Part shown: piece by piece, positions 24,189-36,988 of the stretch
How the letters are laid out: the number at the start of each line of letters is the position of its first letter
How positions within the stretch are numbered: position 1 is the first letter of the stretch
Assembly (NCBI RefSeq): GCF_003286085.1
Contig: NW_020825322.1
Location: 620,001-684,000 of the forward strand
Reading direction: 5' to 3'
Origin: Drosophila persimilis
Taxonomy: Eukaryota > Arthropoda > Insecta > Diptera > Drosophilidae
DNA length: 64,000 bases
Translations under genes and position numbers: made by a program
Notes under the pieces: generated by a model
The model's input: the letters and a program-made list of their open reading frames with translations, nothing else
The model's database searches: none
Told to the model about the DNA's origin: nothing

Positions 24189-26835
24189 AAGCACCATAAA
24201 AACGTTTTGAATGATCGCCGGACAAATGTGGCAGTGGCAGGCAGTGTCGCGGATCATCATCAGGGAGGGGCTGGCTGGCAGCGTCGGCGTTTTGCGGCGC
24301 CTACCTAAGCCCCGATCCAGAACCGAAGCCAAAGCCAAAGCCAGAGCCAGGGCACTGAGCCCAGAGCCCAAACAAATCAGAGCAGATCACAGTCACAGTC
24401 CAGCTCAGAGACCTCGCCGAGAGACGAGGCCGAGAGTTATCACATTTGGTATGTAACTACATTTATCACAACCTAATATGACAACTCGAATAACTTTTGC
24501 CTGGCAGAGTCCGCAGAGCAGTGAGATCTGTGGCACTGCGACTGCGCCTCTGGGCCAGTCTGGGCAGCAGCTTGTCACATTTGGCCCTCCGCTAATTGGA
24601 ACATATTTCGTGGAGCGTTCTCTGGATGATGTGTGTCTCTTGTAGATGCGATTTATGCATCCTTCTTCCAGCCAACAAGCCAACAAACCAAGCAACCAAC
24701 CAGCCAAGAAACCAAGCAACCAAAAAATGAAGATATCAACTCAATGCCGCGAATGCGAATGGCCCTGCGAATAGTTTTCTGCGGTTAACAGAATCGAGGG
24801 TGTACGTTGTATGTATATTCCTTGATTCCTGGAGTATCCCAGGCACTGTACGGATGGGGGTGTGGTGTGCCTCCCATCCCACCCGAGGGTCTTGTGCATC
24901 AATAATTCATAACGCTAATTAATAACGCCCCCAATCCGAGGAGTGCGTTGCGTGCGCCGAGATGAAAGCCAAAAATGCCGACCCAATACACATAACAGGA
25001 TAATAAACCTCTCTCGAGCGACCGGAGAGGCCAGACCAGACCAGATTCCCCCCCTTCAGTGCGCCATGTGCCTTATTGAAATTCAAATAAATCGAGAACG
25101 AGCGGAACGTTCCTGTTTTGATTGCCTTGTTCTTTATAAGGATGGGTATGGGTATAGGTATAGGGATGGATCTCCTTTAGTTGGGTTTTTTGTGGGGCTA
25201 TCGAGGGCTTTGGATCACGCCTTAGGTGTAAAAATAAATGTTTCAAGTAACAACTTCTTAAAGAGGTAAATTATGAGCTGAAGCATGCGGGGCCACTCTT
25301 CTCTCACCCGCCACTCAAACGCCATCAATCTGAAAATGAGACAGAGACAGAGCCAGCGCCCTGCGCGGATCGCTGATCCCTGGGCATCAGCCATGGCCTG
25401 TGCCCCAAATCCCAGTCTTGGCCAGATCCTTCCTTAGCCTATAATTTAGTTGAAATACTCACATTTTCGGGGCCCTGATTGATGCGACGCGTCGGCGGCG
25501 CGTTTCGTCTGCACCGCACAATGTTGCCACCAAGTGGCGCGCCAAGAAATCTATTAAATATGATCTTTAATTCATTTTGAGAACCAAGAACCAAAAACCA
25601 ACCAAAACTGAAATCGAAATCGAAAGCAGCTGCCGTTGTATGACAAATACAGAATACCGAATGCGCATTTGTCTAGGCTCTGGAGTTCTGGAAAAGGTGA
25701 AAGTTCTTCCGGTGCTCTCCATACTCTAAAATATAGGTTTATCGTGTATATATACATACGTATAATCCTTGCCTACTATTGTGGCCCCATTCTCAGGGCA
25801 TCGCAGGGACAGGGACAGATACTGGGACAGGGACAATCGCATTGAGTTGTCAAGTGTCAGCGTTGACAGAGATCCAGATATACATACATCCAGAGCGATG
25901 CGATCCTCACTCCTCGAGTGAGCCCTATTCAGCTCCTTGGAGCACCCGGGCACCAAGGACAATGCGCCCGAGGATCCTCCTTTGTTCTGGCTGCCCTTTA
26001 ATGTGTCAAAATATAGTTTGAGCCGCATTCTCTTTTTGTAATGCAAAGTAATTTATTGTCTGGCCAACAGTTTTTGTTCTCAGCGATCTGACATCTTGGT
26101 GCGTGGGAGCGAAGAGCCATCGCAACGATGCTTTTGTGTGTGTGTGCTCAGAGAAAGGCTTTCTTTCTTTGGTTTTCTCCTCCTCTCTCAAAATGGAAAG
26201 TGGTGTGGTTATCAATGCACTCCTGCAATCCGTGAAACAACTCCATTATAAAGCCATCAATTTGTACGACAAACACTCGAAACAAAAGACAAGTCACATT
26301 GGGCACATGGGGCACAATGGTTGGAGAAATGCCAAAAGGAAGGGCTTACAGCCGGCCAGGGATTTTGGTTTTAGGCTTACCAATTATTTCCAAGAGGGAT
26401 ATCTAGTCTAAAACTGGGCTACTCTTGGTCTGATTTTACCAGAGAAGAAGAAACTGCAAATTTGCTCTCGCTTGAACTCATGACCAAAATATTTTTGTGT
26501 ACTCTAATTCATACAATAGTTTAGCTTATTTCCAAATTAAATCCATTCTTTCAAATTTAAATTCATGGAAAATGTCGAAAGTTCAGATTTCATTACAAAA
26601 AATGTTCCATATCGGAATCCCAAACTTCATTTTTATTAAAACAATGCAAAAAACTTGGTTTGAAAATGTGAGAATTTCACAGATGTTTTATTTAAATGCA
26701 CAAATAGATAACATTAATATTCTTAGCTTTAATATATATTCTTAATGGCCACAAAAACAATGGTCTACAAGCACTACAAATATTTTTTTTTTTATATTAT
26801 ATATTTAGGGAAATCTCGTATATAATACTACCCCG

Positions 26836-26855
26836 CTTTTCTTTTCTTTTCTTTT
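26836..26855. repeat. CTTTT pentanucleotide run
   Basis: Four perfect units followed by CTCTT, inside an AT-rich island. Confidence 0.85.
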
Positions 26856-27668
26856 CTCTTCTGCCGAATTAATCAATTTCTGGGGAATCAAATTTGCAGC
26901 ATCCATATATCTATATTTTGTAGTCTAAAAACCATTCAGAACTTACTTTATATTTTAGCATATTGCAACATATAGCAACTCTGTTTCGTTCCAGAGCTGA
27001 AATCGGATTGTATTTTCTCCAGAGCTCTATATTTAGATTGATTTTGCCTGTCGTTTTTCCGAGAACTCCCGCAATGCTCTGTTTTCAGAATGATGGCTTT
27101 GCCACTCCCATTTCCGTTTCGCTTAGTTTCGGAATCGCCTCTCGATTTGAATTCAATTGAATTAGCATAGCGAAACTGTTTGCCCTGAGTCAATTGCGAT
27201 AAGAAGTTAGCTGACGACTCAACCGATAGCGTTTCTCCCTCCACCTCGGTCTTTCTGTCTGGTGCCCTAGCACGTGCCCCATGCTCGTATCGGCGACCTA
27301 CTCCCGATCGCGATCCTACCTGCGCTTTTCGCCAGGGCAATTTGAATTTCTCTGGCCTAGGCTTCTCCCCGAAGACTTTCGTCTTTGGGACTACCTGACC
27401 TTCAGCCTTATTTCGGTAAATATTTACGATGGAGCGCGTGGGTGGATGTGTCTGTTGATTAGAGGCCAAGTCAAATGGAATACATAGCGAAAGGGTTGCC
27501 TCTCTCTGATCCCGGGCAACGACTAATCCCCTGAGTCGGTCGGGGGACTCTGAGCCCGTATTTGGGATTAGTATTAACGGTTTATGGTCGGAGATGTGGC
27601 ATAAAAATTATGCACAGCAATCCGCATTAGTGGCCATAAACACGGGGCCCGCAGCAACATCCTTCCCA

Positions 27669-27676
27669 CCACCTGC
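27669..27676 (-). promoter_or_regulatory. Proneural-type E-box downstream of scute
   Basis: GCAGGTGG on the minus strand matches the GCAGSTGK site bound by Achaete or Scute with Daughterless. It lies about 250 bp beyond the inferred scute polyadenylation signal. It is a lone site and may be chance. Confidence 0.25.
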
Positions 27677-27916
27677 ACCCAGTACGAGCACCAGTACTAC
27701 ACTCTCTACCGATCCACTTCAATCGATATGTATTTTAAGGTTTTGGCATACTGCAAAATCATCTTGGTTGCAATTAATGTGCAAATGCTACCCGCATGAC
27801 TGGAGTTTCAAGTTTGGAGAGTGGTCCTTCGTTATAATGCCCCAAAGATCGGTTGTGCCCCAAAGCCCAAAAAGCCCTAGCAGGCCTGATTAATTCTTTA
27901 TGCTTGATATTCCTTC

Positions 27917-28179
27917 TTTATTACTTCGTCAACAATAATAAACATAGTTTGTGTATCGTATGTATTTTGTTTAATATATAGGAGTTTTTTCGTAATGGTT
28001 TAATCTAACAAAAAAAAAAAAGATCATCTTAATCTATACAAAAAAAGGAGTGTGTAATATTTCTAAATGGAACACTAAAAAAACTGAGTCTATTTACAAT
28101 TTGAGGCACTTGGTTCAACTCAATAATTGACTAGATGAAAACAGGATGCAGGAAGAGAGGTGTGGAGGATTGGCGGAGA
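27917..28179 (-). other. sc: scute 3'UTR (inferred)
   Basis: About 260 nt from the stop codon to a minus-strand AATAAA (TTTATT at 27917-27922). It is AT-rich with A/T homopolymers. I found no proneural box, unlike the other two genes here, which fits the described distribution of that motif. Confidence 0.6.
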
Positions 28180-29295
28180 TCACTGCTCCTGCCACATGGA
28201 GATATAGTCTAGGATCTCCTCGTCATCGGGCGTGCAGTCCTCCTCGTCCAGCTGGAAGTGGTCGTATGGCTCAAACTTGAGCTGCAGCTGGGCGTCATGC
28301 GCCTCCGGCTCCAGTTCCATGTCCAGCTCCATGTGGGGTGCCGACAGCTGCTGGGGCGCCGCCTCATAGGTGCCCGAGTCGAAGGACATGCTCGAGTTGA
28401 AGGAGGAGGTGGGCGAGTGGCAGGCCGTCGTCTGCCCGGGGATGCTGATGGTGGCACCACCTGCTGCTGCTCCCACTCCCACTCCAACCAGGTTGCTGTT
28501 GAGCGAGATGGGTGCCAATGGCTGCTGATGGGGGAACTGCTGGCGCTGTAGTTGCTGCTGCTGCTGCAGCGGAGTTGTTGTCGTCGTGGCAGCCGCCGCC
28601 GCAGCTGCTGCTGCCAGGGAGCTGCTGTAGTAGAGGTGGTGGCTCCCGTGGCTGCTGCTCCCGGAGCTGCTGGAGCTATTGCTGCAGGTCTCCTCGTCCA
28701 GGCAGAGCTGCAGCTGGCTGACAACGGCACTGGCGGCGCTGGAGCTGGCGGGCGCACCGCCATTGAGGTCGTCGACGAGGTCCTGCAGCCGGCGGATGTA
28801 CTCCACGGCTATGCGCAGCGTGTCCACCTTGGAGATCTTCTTGTGCGGCCCCCGGCCACCTCCCTTGGTCAGGTCAGCGATGATCGACTGAGGGATGTGC
28901 TGCCGCAATCGGGCGAAGCTGTTGTTCACCTGCTTCACGCGGTTGCGCTCCCTGGCGTTGCGCCGCTGCACGGACTGCGACTGGTCCACGTTGTACGGTG
29001 CGCCAGCCCCCAGCACCGATGAGGAGGAGGAGGAGGACGATGATGATGAGGATGAGGACGAGGCTGAAGATCTCTCCAGAGCCATGCCACGCGGCGTATA
29101 CTTGCGCGTCTTGATGGGCATGGAGCTTCCACCGCTGGAGATTATCTCCTGGCCGGGATTGGGAGCCGGCATAATGTGCTGGTAGCGGAACACCTTGGCG
29201 GCGCCGCTGATCGTGGTGGGGAACATGTCGGGCACTGGCACAGGCACCGGAATCTGGGACTGCATCTTGCTGCTGGAATACACCACACTTGACAT
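28180..29295 (-). CDS. sc: Scute (sisterless-b), proneural bHLH factor
   Basis: A single exon of 371 codons. Scute activates E-box targets with Daughterless, selects sensory organ precursors and, as sisterless-b, counts X chromosomes by activating Sxl (family knowledge). Residues about 34-66 ([10 protein letters not shown], then [15 protein letters not shown]) match scute specifically. The basic region [14 protein letters not shown] is at about 112-125, the loop contains [11 protein letters not shown], and helix 2 ([22 protein letters not shown]) ends near 178. The Ser/Thr motif [19 protein letters not shown] and the acidic tail [15 protein letters not shown] close the protein. Low-complexity insertions not recalled from D. 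melanogaster are a 16-Ser run (about 79-94), and about nine Ala followed by five Thr (near 229-243). The start is the first in-frame ATG (MSSVVYSS). The frame continues upstream through codons resembling the D. melanogaster leader, but without an ATG. The protein is about 26 residues longer than the 345 I recall for D. melanogaster. Confidence 0.96.
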   Translation of the reverse strand: MSSVVYSSSKMQSQIPVPVPVPDMFPTTISGAAKVFRYQHIMPAPNPGQEIISSGGSSMPIKTRKYTPRGMALERSSASSSSSSSSSSSSSSSVLGAGAPYNVDQSQSVQRRNARERNRVKQVNNSFARLRQHIPQSIIADLTKGGGRGPHKKISKVDTLRIAVEYIRRLQDLVDDLNGGAPASSSAASAVVSQLQLCLDEETCSNSSSSSGSSSHGSHHLYYSSSLAAAAAAAAATTTTTPLQQQQQLQRQQFPHQQPLAPISLNSNLVGVGVGAAAGGATISIPGQTTACHSPTSSFNSSMSFDSGTYEAAPQQLSAPHMELDMELEPEAHDAQLQLKFEPYDHFQLDEEDCTPDDEEILDYISMWQEQ

Positions 29296-29348
29296 CTCTG
29301 TCCGATCGGTTGTCTTTTGTACACACACGCACGTGAAAAGCGAAATAC

Positions 29349-29378
29349 TGGATCGCTGAACAACAAATAAAAAATATA
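29349..29378 (-). promoter_or_regulatory. Candidate scute core promoter
   Basis: On the minus strand TATATTTT (29378-29371) lies 29 bp before the A of CCAGTAT (A at 29349), a weak initiator match. The 5'UTR would be about 54 nt. The nearby TTCAGCG (A at 29357) is an alternative start but is too close to the TATA element. Confidence 0.35.
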
Positions 29379-29528
29379 TTGCTGCACTGGGAGTGGGTTT
29401 TCTTCTGTTTCTGTTTTTCGAACTTTATCGTTTGAAGAATGAGTGAAGAATGAGTCCCTTCGTCCTAAACCCTCACGTTATGTACCTTTCTACACGGAAT
29501 CGGCAATGAGTGGAAGATGGAAGAGCAC

Positions 29529-29800
29529 CAGGCAGCCCTGAGCGGAACCTCAACCCTGTTGCCTGAGTGGGAACAGTTTTCGTAACATTGAGAGCCGCCT
29601 TATCGCGGATCGTGCGGAGAGACAGAGAGAGAGCGCGCGCTCACTACCTGTAGCTCACGCACTGCCCGAGCCCGAGCCCAGCCGAAGGCACCCGACCGCA
29701 CTTCGGCGACCGAACTCACTCTACCTGCAGACAGGTAAGCGCTCCGATGAGAGAGAGAAAGAGAGCACTCGCCGGCTCGCTCTTGAGGTACTCCTGCCTG
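29529..29800. promoter_or_regulatory. Cluster of five TAGteam (Zelda) sites upstream of scute
   Basis: CAGGCAG (29529-29535, plus), CAGGTAG (29644-29650, minus), CAGGTAG (29721-29727, minus), CAGGTAA (29732-29738, plus) and CAGGCAG (29794-29800, minus) fall within 272 bp, about 180-450 bp before the inferred transcription start. The TAGteam heptamers drive pre-cellular zygotic expression of X-counting genes, including scute (sisB), in D. melanogaster. GAGAG runs at about 29614-29636 and 29750-29766 lie between the sites and are possible GAGA-factor sites. Confidence 0.6.
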
Positions 29801-32800
29801 TCGCTCTCACGATCCATACTCCACTCAGGGCTGCAGGCTGCCACTTACACTTACCAGCCAGTTTTCACTCCAGGGCTGCCTGAGCACGGACCAACAGAAG
29901 AACCACTCAGCTCTGATTGAGGGCGAGGGCATCCCATGCAGGCCAGCCCATTGAGTGCCGTCCCCCAGGAGCATTTTGGCATGCCAGCAATTTGATTTCC
30001 GTGTTAATTAACTTAGCAAAAGTCGCGATCCGGCAGCGCACATTTCATGTGCAGCTCACGCACGCCCCTATTCATTAGCGCCGTCAGTTCCACCGCTCTC
30101 CACCGACGACTCGGACTCTCCCTCTGCCCCAGCCAGCAGCCCCTCTGTCGAAGAACTCCACTCACTAAACCAGAACGATGTGGCATGCGCGTGTCGCCTA
30201 TAGGATGGCAGCCTTATTAGCTATGCAGAGTCAGGCCTCGGAAGGTGTTCGAACAATTTCACATATTCCTCTAATTAAATGATCAAAAGGATCACAAGTT
30301 TTTCACCCCGGCCACAGCCCGACCCATCCGACCGACAGACCACGACAATTGTCTCCGGGTTCCAAGATCATTATGTGGATGGACCTGGGATGGATCGTGA
30401 TGATCGTGTGTTTCTCTCTGATGCTAAAATTGCCACTTCCGTTTGGTCATTTTGGACAAAAGTCAAAGCCAGCTTCCTTTTTCACTCTTGCTCTGTCTCT
30501 CTCTCTATCTCTCTGTTTTTCTCTCTTGCGATCATCAGTCGATCGAAGCAATCAGCGGATCCGCACAGATCCCCAGAGACCAGGTGTAAGTCGGGATGCG
30601 TGTATGTATATTGTTTCCACTTTCCACTCTTCAACTCGTTCCCATTGTTGGCGGCCCAGCATTTTCCCTCATCATCATTGGCGGCTGCGGTAGCGGTAGC
30701 AGCAGCATTTCTTCATTTCCATTTGCAAAAATCCATAAAACCGAAAATCAAAAACCGTAACCAAAAACCAAAGACCGAAACCTTTTCAACCATGACCAGG
30801 CGACGGCGCTTCTCTGTGTACTTTTCTGTGTGCGCTGCATCCTTTGACAATTTCCATTACTATTTTTGCATGCTGCATTTTGTTTAGAATTTTATTTGCA
30901 GTTTTTGTCTTTTTCCCATTTTTTGCATTGTAATGCTGGGGAATCGGCGGAGGATAGCAGGATCTCCAGTCAACGGCTTTGGATTCCATTATTTTGGCAT
31001 CATTAACACGTTCATTGTTCGAGTGTCGCATATTTTGTGGCATTCGCATCGTTCCGCTCCCTTTCTATTCAAATTTTTGGCACAGCCATACGCATTCTTT
31101 CTTTCATTCTGGTCTGACATATGATAAATGCTGAGAGGGGGACAAATGCTGGAGGAAAATGCCTATGAAATACTGGTGAAATGCCCAAAATAGGGTTGAA
31201 GTCCTGCGGCCTTTGTTGCACTGGATGATCTATTGTGTCTAAGGATCCGAACCTGAAGTGGAATGCATTTGCGCAATGATTGATAGTCGGTTAGCAGATA
31301 CCGCAGGAGATCCGATACGAGTGCTGCTTCTGTTCCTTTCGGTACTTCTGATCAACCAGAACGATAGGTCTGAGCACGAGTATCTTCTGTCTGTGATCCA
31401 TTGATCAGTCGAAAAGTCAAATCCCAGTCAAAGCCAAGCTCTCATATGCAAATCCATGCAAGAGCCTTGGGCCGTTATTGAGCTGCCTCGAAATACTGAT
31501 CATTATCCGCGATCGTATCGCCTCTATCCCTATCCCTACCCTACCTGGACTTATATGAGTGCAGGCATATGTAATGTAATCCATTGCCACTTCTAAGAAG
31601 TCCTTTCCTTTGCTTTGGAGAGAGCTACATATAAATGAAATGTGCAGATCTTTGGTGGAGGTGGGAGGTGAGGCGACTTTCGATTTCGATTCACCTTGAG
31701 GCAAGGCGATCGTCTTGGTGTTTATGAGTGATACCAATCTGTAGATCACAGGGATCGTTCGCATCGAAAGATTACTTGAATCAAGCGATTATTTGATTGA
31801 AGTTGCTCGAATGTGCTGTCATCATTGATTCAATTATTCCTAGTATCTGCCTATCGCACAGATCATTTGATGCAAATTTCAACGTGAATTTCAGTATGTT
31901 CTGACGAGGACATAGAGCTAAAAATTTTGATGATTCTCATAATCCTTCTGGTCTTTCGATATCTCATATGATAATATCATAGTCTGATGATCTTCCGTGT
32001 AGGTATACATACATTTGTACCAAAAACTAAAGATCGCAGTGATCGCCTGCCATTGTAACCTGCAACCTGCACAGTGCAACTGCTTCCATTCAATTCTGTT
32101 GCCTCGACAACCAGTAAACAACCTTCCCCCGGCAGCTCTCCAGCTCTTCAGCCCCCTTTCCCATTTGTTTATATCCTTTCGCGGAGACTGCAACGCTTGG
32201 AAGATTTAAATGCATAATTACTTTGATATGAAGCATAGTTCCGGGCCCCGCGAAACGGGAAACGGGAAAGTGGCAACAGGACTCGTGGCCGGGGCAAGAG
32301 CTGGGGCAGGGCGCGTGCGTTAATTGCGTGCAAGCAGGACAGAGATACACGGCATATCCTGGCCAAGGGGCAGTCCAGGAGCGGGACACAACGTTTGAGG
32401 GAGCGTGCGCCTGCGTTTTTCCATCGAAACTGGAAATGCAAACAAGAATGAAGGCTTCGGGTGGGACCGAATCTTTTGATACTCTCAACGATGGTTCTTA
32501 TGGCAGATATACGATATAGTGATTTGAATTTGAAGAAAACGACATCTAAATGGAGTTTTTCTTGCGTTATCATCAAAACACATAATGTTCTCCACATAAT
32601 AATATATCTTATGATCTCATTTTGATTTGATTTGATAAATTTGTATATAGCTTTTGGATTTGGCAACTTTTGGGGTGATGATCAGGATCTATTTCTGTTT
32701 CGTAGACATATCGTTACATATGCATAGGGATACCCACAGAAAGGGCTTCAAAATGAATGTTGAATGTTAATTGAAACGAGTTCCCGTTGCCCGGGCAGCA

Positions 32801-33133
32801 GCCAGGACCTGCAGGAGTGCTGTAGTGGTGGTGCCACAGGAGATCCAACACAGACATAGAGAGAGGGGCAGAGAGAGGAGCAGAGAGCACCTTCCCTCCA
32901 CGTGCCTCGGGTTGTCGTTGTCCCGGGCAACGAAGCGTAGTTTAGTTGTTGCTTCCTACTTCCCTCGCTCATTTTCGTAGTTAATATTTTAATTAAATGC
33001 AGGAGCAGGCGCAGGAGCAGAAGCAGGGGCTGGAGTAGTTCCAGGACTCGCTTGCCTGCTCTCCCCGACTCTCCAACGTTGCAGCGGCAGTGGCAATGGA
33101 TTGGGCCTGGCTCTTAGGCTATGGCGACGCGTG

Positions 33134-33581
33134 GCAGGTGTATTTACGCGACCGAATCGGGATCGAGAGATGGAGAGACCTGTGCACGGGCACGGGCACG
33201 GGCACAGGCTCGGGCTTAGACAGAGTCTACCTTTCTCTGCTGCAGCTGAAAAATGAAACACAAACAGAAATACACACACACACGGACAACGCATGGCACA
33301 CACTTAAACACACACAGCCAGGGGTTGCTAGGGGTTGCTGCTCGAGATGCATTTTAGTATCCACTCCAGAAAATAGGGGAGCCCAAAACTCGGTCGGAAA
33401 CATTCAGAGGCAGCCCCAGACCCAAAACCCAAGATACCCGATGTCCGATGCCTGATGTCTGATACCGAAACGGCGCATTGAACTTTGCACAGACCAAAAG
33501 TTCAGATCATCGTCAGAACAAATCAAACGAGGGGGGCTTCCGATTCTTTGTGTGTTTCGGTTCTTTTTTGTGGGGGATTTC
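33134..33581. promoter_or_regulatory. Candidate scute sensory-mother-cell enhancer
   Basis: The optimal proneural E-box GCAGGTGT (33134-33141), a second E-box GCAGCTGA (33242-33249), and a kappaB-like GGGGATTTC (33573-33581, after a T-run) lie about 3.8-4.2 kb upstream of the inferred scute start. Position and motif types fit the self-stimulation enhancer described in D. melanogaster. The density is low, so the assignment is tentative. Confidence 0.25.
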
Positions 33582-34395
33582 TTTTCCGGTAGGATGAATG
33601 CACTATGTCGAAGCGTTTGTTGGGGTTGTCTGGCAGAAAACTTGCCAAGCTAACTTCAGCTCGAAGACCTTTTTGGAATCTCTCAAAAGTCGAGAATCTT
33701 TATAAATTTCTGTACAAATTTGTTTGATGGCAGATGATCTTTTTGGAATTTCATATAGCTCTGATAATTTACATACATATTATGTATAAAAAAAATCAAT
33801 GATTAAGGTTAACCCTTGGAAGCATAGTAAATGTCAATTCAATTTTATTGATATTGTAAAGGATACATTCCGAAGCAAAAATATAATTAATTACTTATAC
33901 ACTGGTAACATATTCTAAAATAAAAAAATTTGAAACAATGAAATCCCTAAAAAGATTATTCTAGAACTAGGCTATGTTATTATAAAATTAACTATGATAC
34001 ATACATATGCACATACATATGTATATAATACTATTCTTAATTTTTTTTCCATTTTCTCATGGACTAAACTTCAATCTCAATTTATACACTTTAAACATTC
34101 CTAAAAGAATGATCTCCAACTGTATTTTTCGATCTTCATATCAAGGGTATATCACGTTTGTGTGTGCATTTTTTCTCGGTGAGCGGTTAGTGGAGGTCTC
34201 CAGGCGGCGGGGGGGGTTCCCGTACGAGTAGTCGCGGGCTAAAAGAGCCGAGATCCGAGAGTGGGGCCAGATAGACGGACGGCGGACCGTGGACCGTGGC
34301 CGCTGATGACTATCATTACCCACAGAGGAGTGTGTTTTGTACCTATACATACATTCGTTTCTGTATTTCATTTCTCGTCTTTCTGCGGTCGAGCC

Positions 34396-34450
34396 TGATG
34401 ATGATGATGATCGGGAACAAGACGATGACGACGATGATGATGATGATGAG
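34396..34450. repeat. GAT/ATC trinucleotide repeat
   Basis: Two GAT runs (34396-34411 and about 34421-34450) are separated by a short unique spacer. Both strands give false Asp-rich or Ser-rich frames. Confidence 0.85.
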
Positions 34451-36964
34451 TTCAGAGGAGACTGCCAAACGGCAGTAGCACGCACCATTAGATGCGGTCA
34501 ACATGAAAACATCTGCTCTTCTGTGTATTCCTTTGGGGTCAACACACAAACGCACAAACACATACACACACAACAATCAGTGAGCAATAGAGGCGGCTGC
34601 AGAAAAGAGAGAGAGAGAGAAAGGGAGAGGATACTGTGTGGCGTGCGCCATTTTCGAAATGAAAAGTGTTTTGGAGCGTGGAATTGAAAACAAAGTTGAA
34701 TCTACAAGTGGCCCCAGCTCTATTCCCGGTCAAGAGATGAGGCGAATGAGAGAAACACGATACACTGAGAGAAAATATATACATACATATTATATAGAAT
34801 ATATAGATTTTTTGAAATCTTTGAATATACACTACCTATTGTGTATATTTACTTATACATATAAAGGACAATGATTTACAAAAAAACATTTAAGATTGGA
34901 AATAAGTTCGTACATGATGTAATCTTTCCTTAAAATAACATACCCAGAATGGATTCCATTCCAATCCTTATAATTCGATGTTAAGAGATCCCGGGCTATC
35001 ACAAAAATTAAAGTTCATCTACATACATTCTGGAGAACTATCCCAAAAGGAATGTTCTATTACACACCTTCTTAAAACGATTTCCACTCGATTCCCTCAT
35101 ATACGAGTAGTGTGTATATTTTCATGATCTTGGAACTAAAATTTTTCTTTGTGCAGATCTACAACTCCCAATGCCCTATACCCTACATCGTTCCCTTCAC
35201 TGCGATCCAATTCGATCTGATGCAAATGAAGCCATTTGGACGCTATATTTATGGCGTACACAGTTGGACCTGGGCCTCATTAAATTTTAATCAATTTTTC
35301 GTGCTCCGATTCTCCGCGGATGCCGCACACCCCTCCTAGGATGACCGTAAATCGCAGTTTAGTTCGGGATTAGTGCATATAACGTTTAATTTTAAAAACG
35401 CATAAAATTTTGTAACAATGTCTGCTGCCGTATGCTAGTATGTAGATGATCCTCCATTCCCATCCCCAACCGAAACTCCAAGCCAATTCCCATTACGATC
35501 CAGACCGATCCTCGAGTTTTGTTCAAGTTTTTGCGCCTTTTATTGAACCCAAAGTCGAACCCGTTTGTCCGTTTTTTTTTTGTTTTGCTGTTGTTTTTTT
35601 GCGCCCTGGATCGTTGAGAGCGGCAGCCGTTTATTGATTTTTAATGAAGCGAACGGCATGCGATCAGCCAGATATGTGTATAAGGGAGGAGGAGTAGCCC
35701 GACCAGGAGACAGGAGACAGGAGACAGAAGCCAGGGCCAGACCTCGTCTAAGAGGATCACTTCCCGTCTAGCCCAGGAATATGACCAACAAATCATCAAT
35801 CAGTATCGGAATCGAAATCAGGATGCGAATTAGAGTCAAATGGGTGTCTATGGAGCGTCTAATTTGTGCTAATCCCTCTGGGACCGTCTCCAGAGGTGTG
35901 AACAGCCACACGAGACAAACAGCGAGCGGACACTGGACGGAACAGACCAGACCAGTGCAGAACAGACCATTGGGCCTGCGATCCTATTAGTGGCAATTTT
36001 AAGCTGATTTACGCAGCAGCATGTTCCAATTAAAGTTTTGCGCCGAGAAGTGCCAAGTGAGCCTCTTAAAAACTCATTAATCACCCGCCTAACAGGTCCC
36101 AGGACCAGGCCTGGGCCCAAGATCGATTTCCAAATATTGCCAACTGCAAAAAGAGCCAGCCAGCAAATGAGACGGTGAAAAAGGTGCGAACCAATTTGCA
36201 CCTCAGACGTGGCAAAAGTCCCTTTGCCTTTACCTTTACCCACTCCCTCTCCCGTTCTAAATCCGAGGCAGGACAGGGCGCGGCCCGTGATGGTCCTGCG
36301 GCCAAGCCCAAGTCCAAGCTAATTTCTATGAATTTCACGCCTACCAGGATGGAAATTGCCTCGACTCCGGAACAGGAATCGAAATCAGAATCAGAATCGA
36401 AAGGCAACCGAACCGAAGGCAACTCTGGCCGTGATCCTGGCGCCAAGTTAATGGATCATCACTCATCAAGAGCACCTTTGTTTTGGCCTTGGACCTCGGG
36501 CCTGCTTTCTGTTCGCTGCAGAGCAGATCATTGAAAAGGTGTGTGGAACTCTAGGACTCCAAGGAGCGCACTTTTATAATCCAGCCTGAAACTGAAACTC
36601 AATATTCATCAACTGCATCGAAAATATTAGCAGCAGCTACATTGCCAACGGCAGAGGCATCCATTCCTCTTCGTCCCCGATCCTCGATGGGGCTGTCCGG
36701 CCTGTCCGGGCCAATTAAACCATTAAATCTAGACATGCACCAATTTAGGTGGCTTCAAATTATTCAACGACCACACATTATAAATTTTAAGGCAGACCCA
36801 TAAAAACGGTACCAAAGCCCGAGTCCCCAAACCCAAACCCAGCCCCGAAACAGAACCGACCGATCGATACGTACTTTTGTCACAAGATGTCAAAGCTTGG
36901 GTGATTTACTTCAGTGTCTGGATCGACAGCAGCAAAAACTTGAGCCACTGTCTGGACGTGGACA

Positions 36965-36988
36965 TGGATGTGGATGTGGATGTGGATA
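36965..36988. repeat. GGATGT hexanucleotide repeat
   Basis: Four units, the last with one change. Confidence 0.85.

Larger units (their letters stand above)
23092..27916. other. Intergenic spacer downstream of scute
   Basis: No gene is supported. The stretch holds a candidate enhancer (23922-24188), an AAGCCA repeat (about 24325-24350), a CCAAGCAA-type repeat (about 24670-24725), an AT-rich island (about 26.4-26.95 kb) with a CTTTT run (26836-26855), and a proneural-type E-box GCAGGTGG on the minus strand at 27669-27676. A 173-codon frame on the minus strand (26948-27469) has no usable ATG. Confidence 0.65.

Noticed and set aside
26948-27469. 173-codon frame on the minus strand downstream of scute
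   Set aside because: Opens with TTG; the only in-frame ATG is seven codons from the end. A frame this long is expected by chance in 64 kb.
28258-29022. Plus-strand frames over scute
   Set aside because: Shadows of the scute coding sequence, especially of its Ser and Gln runs.
30279-30887. 202-codon frame on the plus strand upstream of scute
   Set aside because: Composition changes along its length, with Ser/Leu from CT-rich runs and Lys/Pro from an A/C-rich repeat. No family resemblance.
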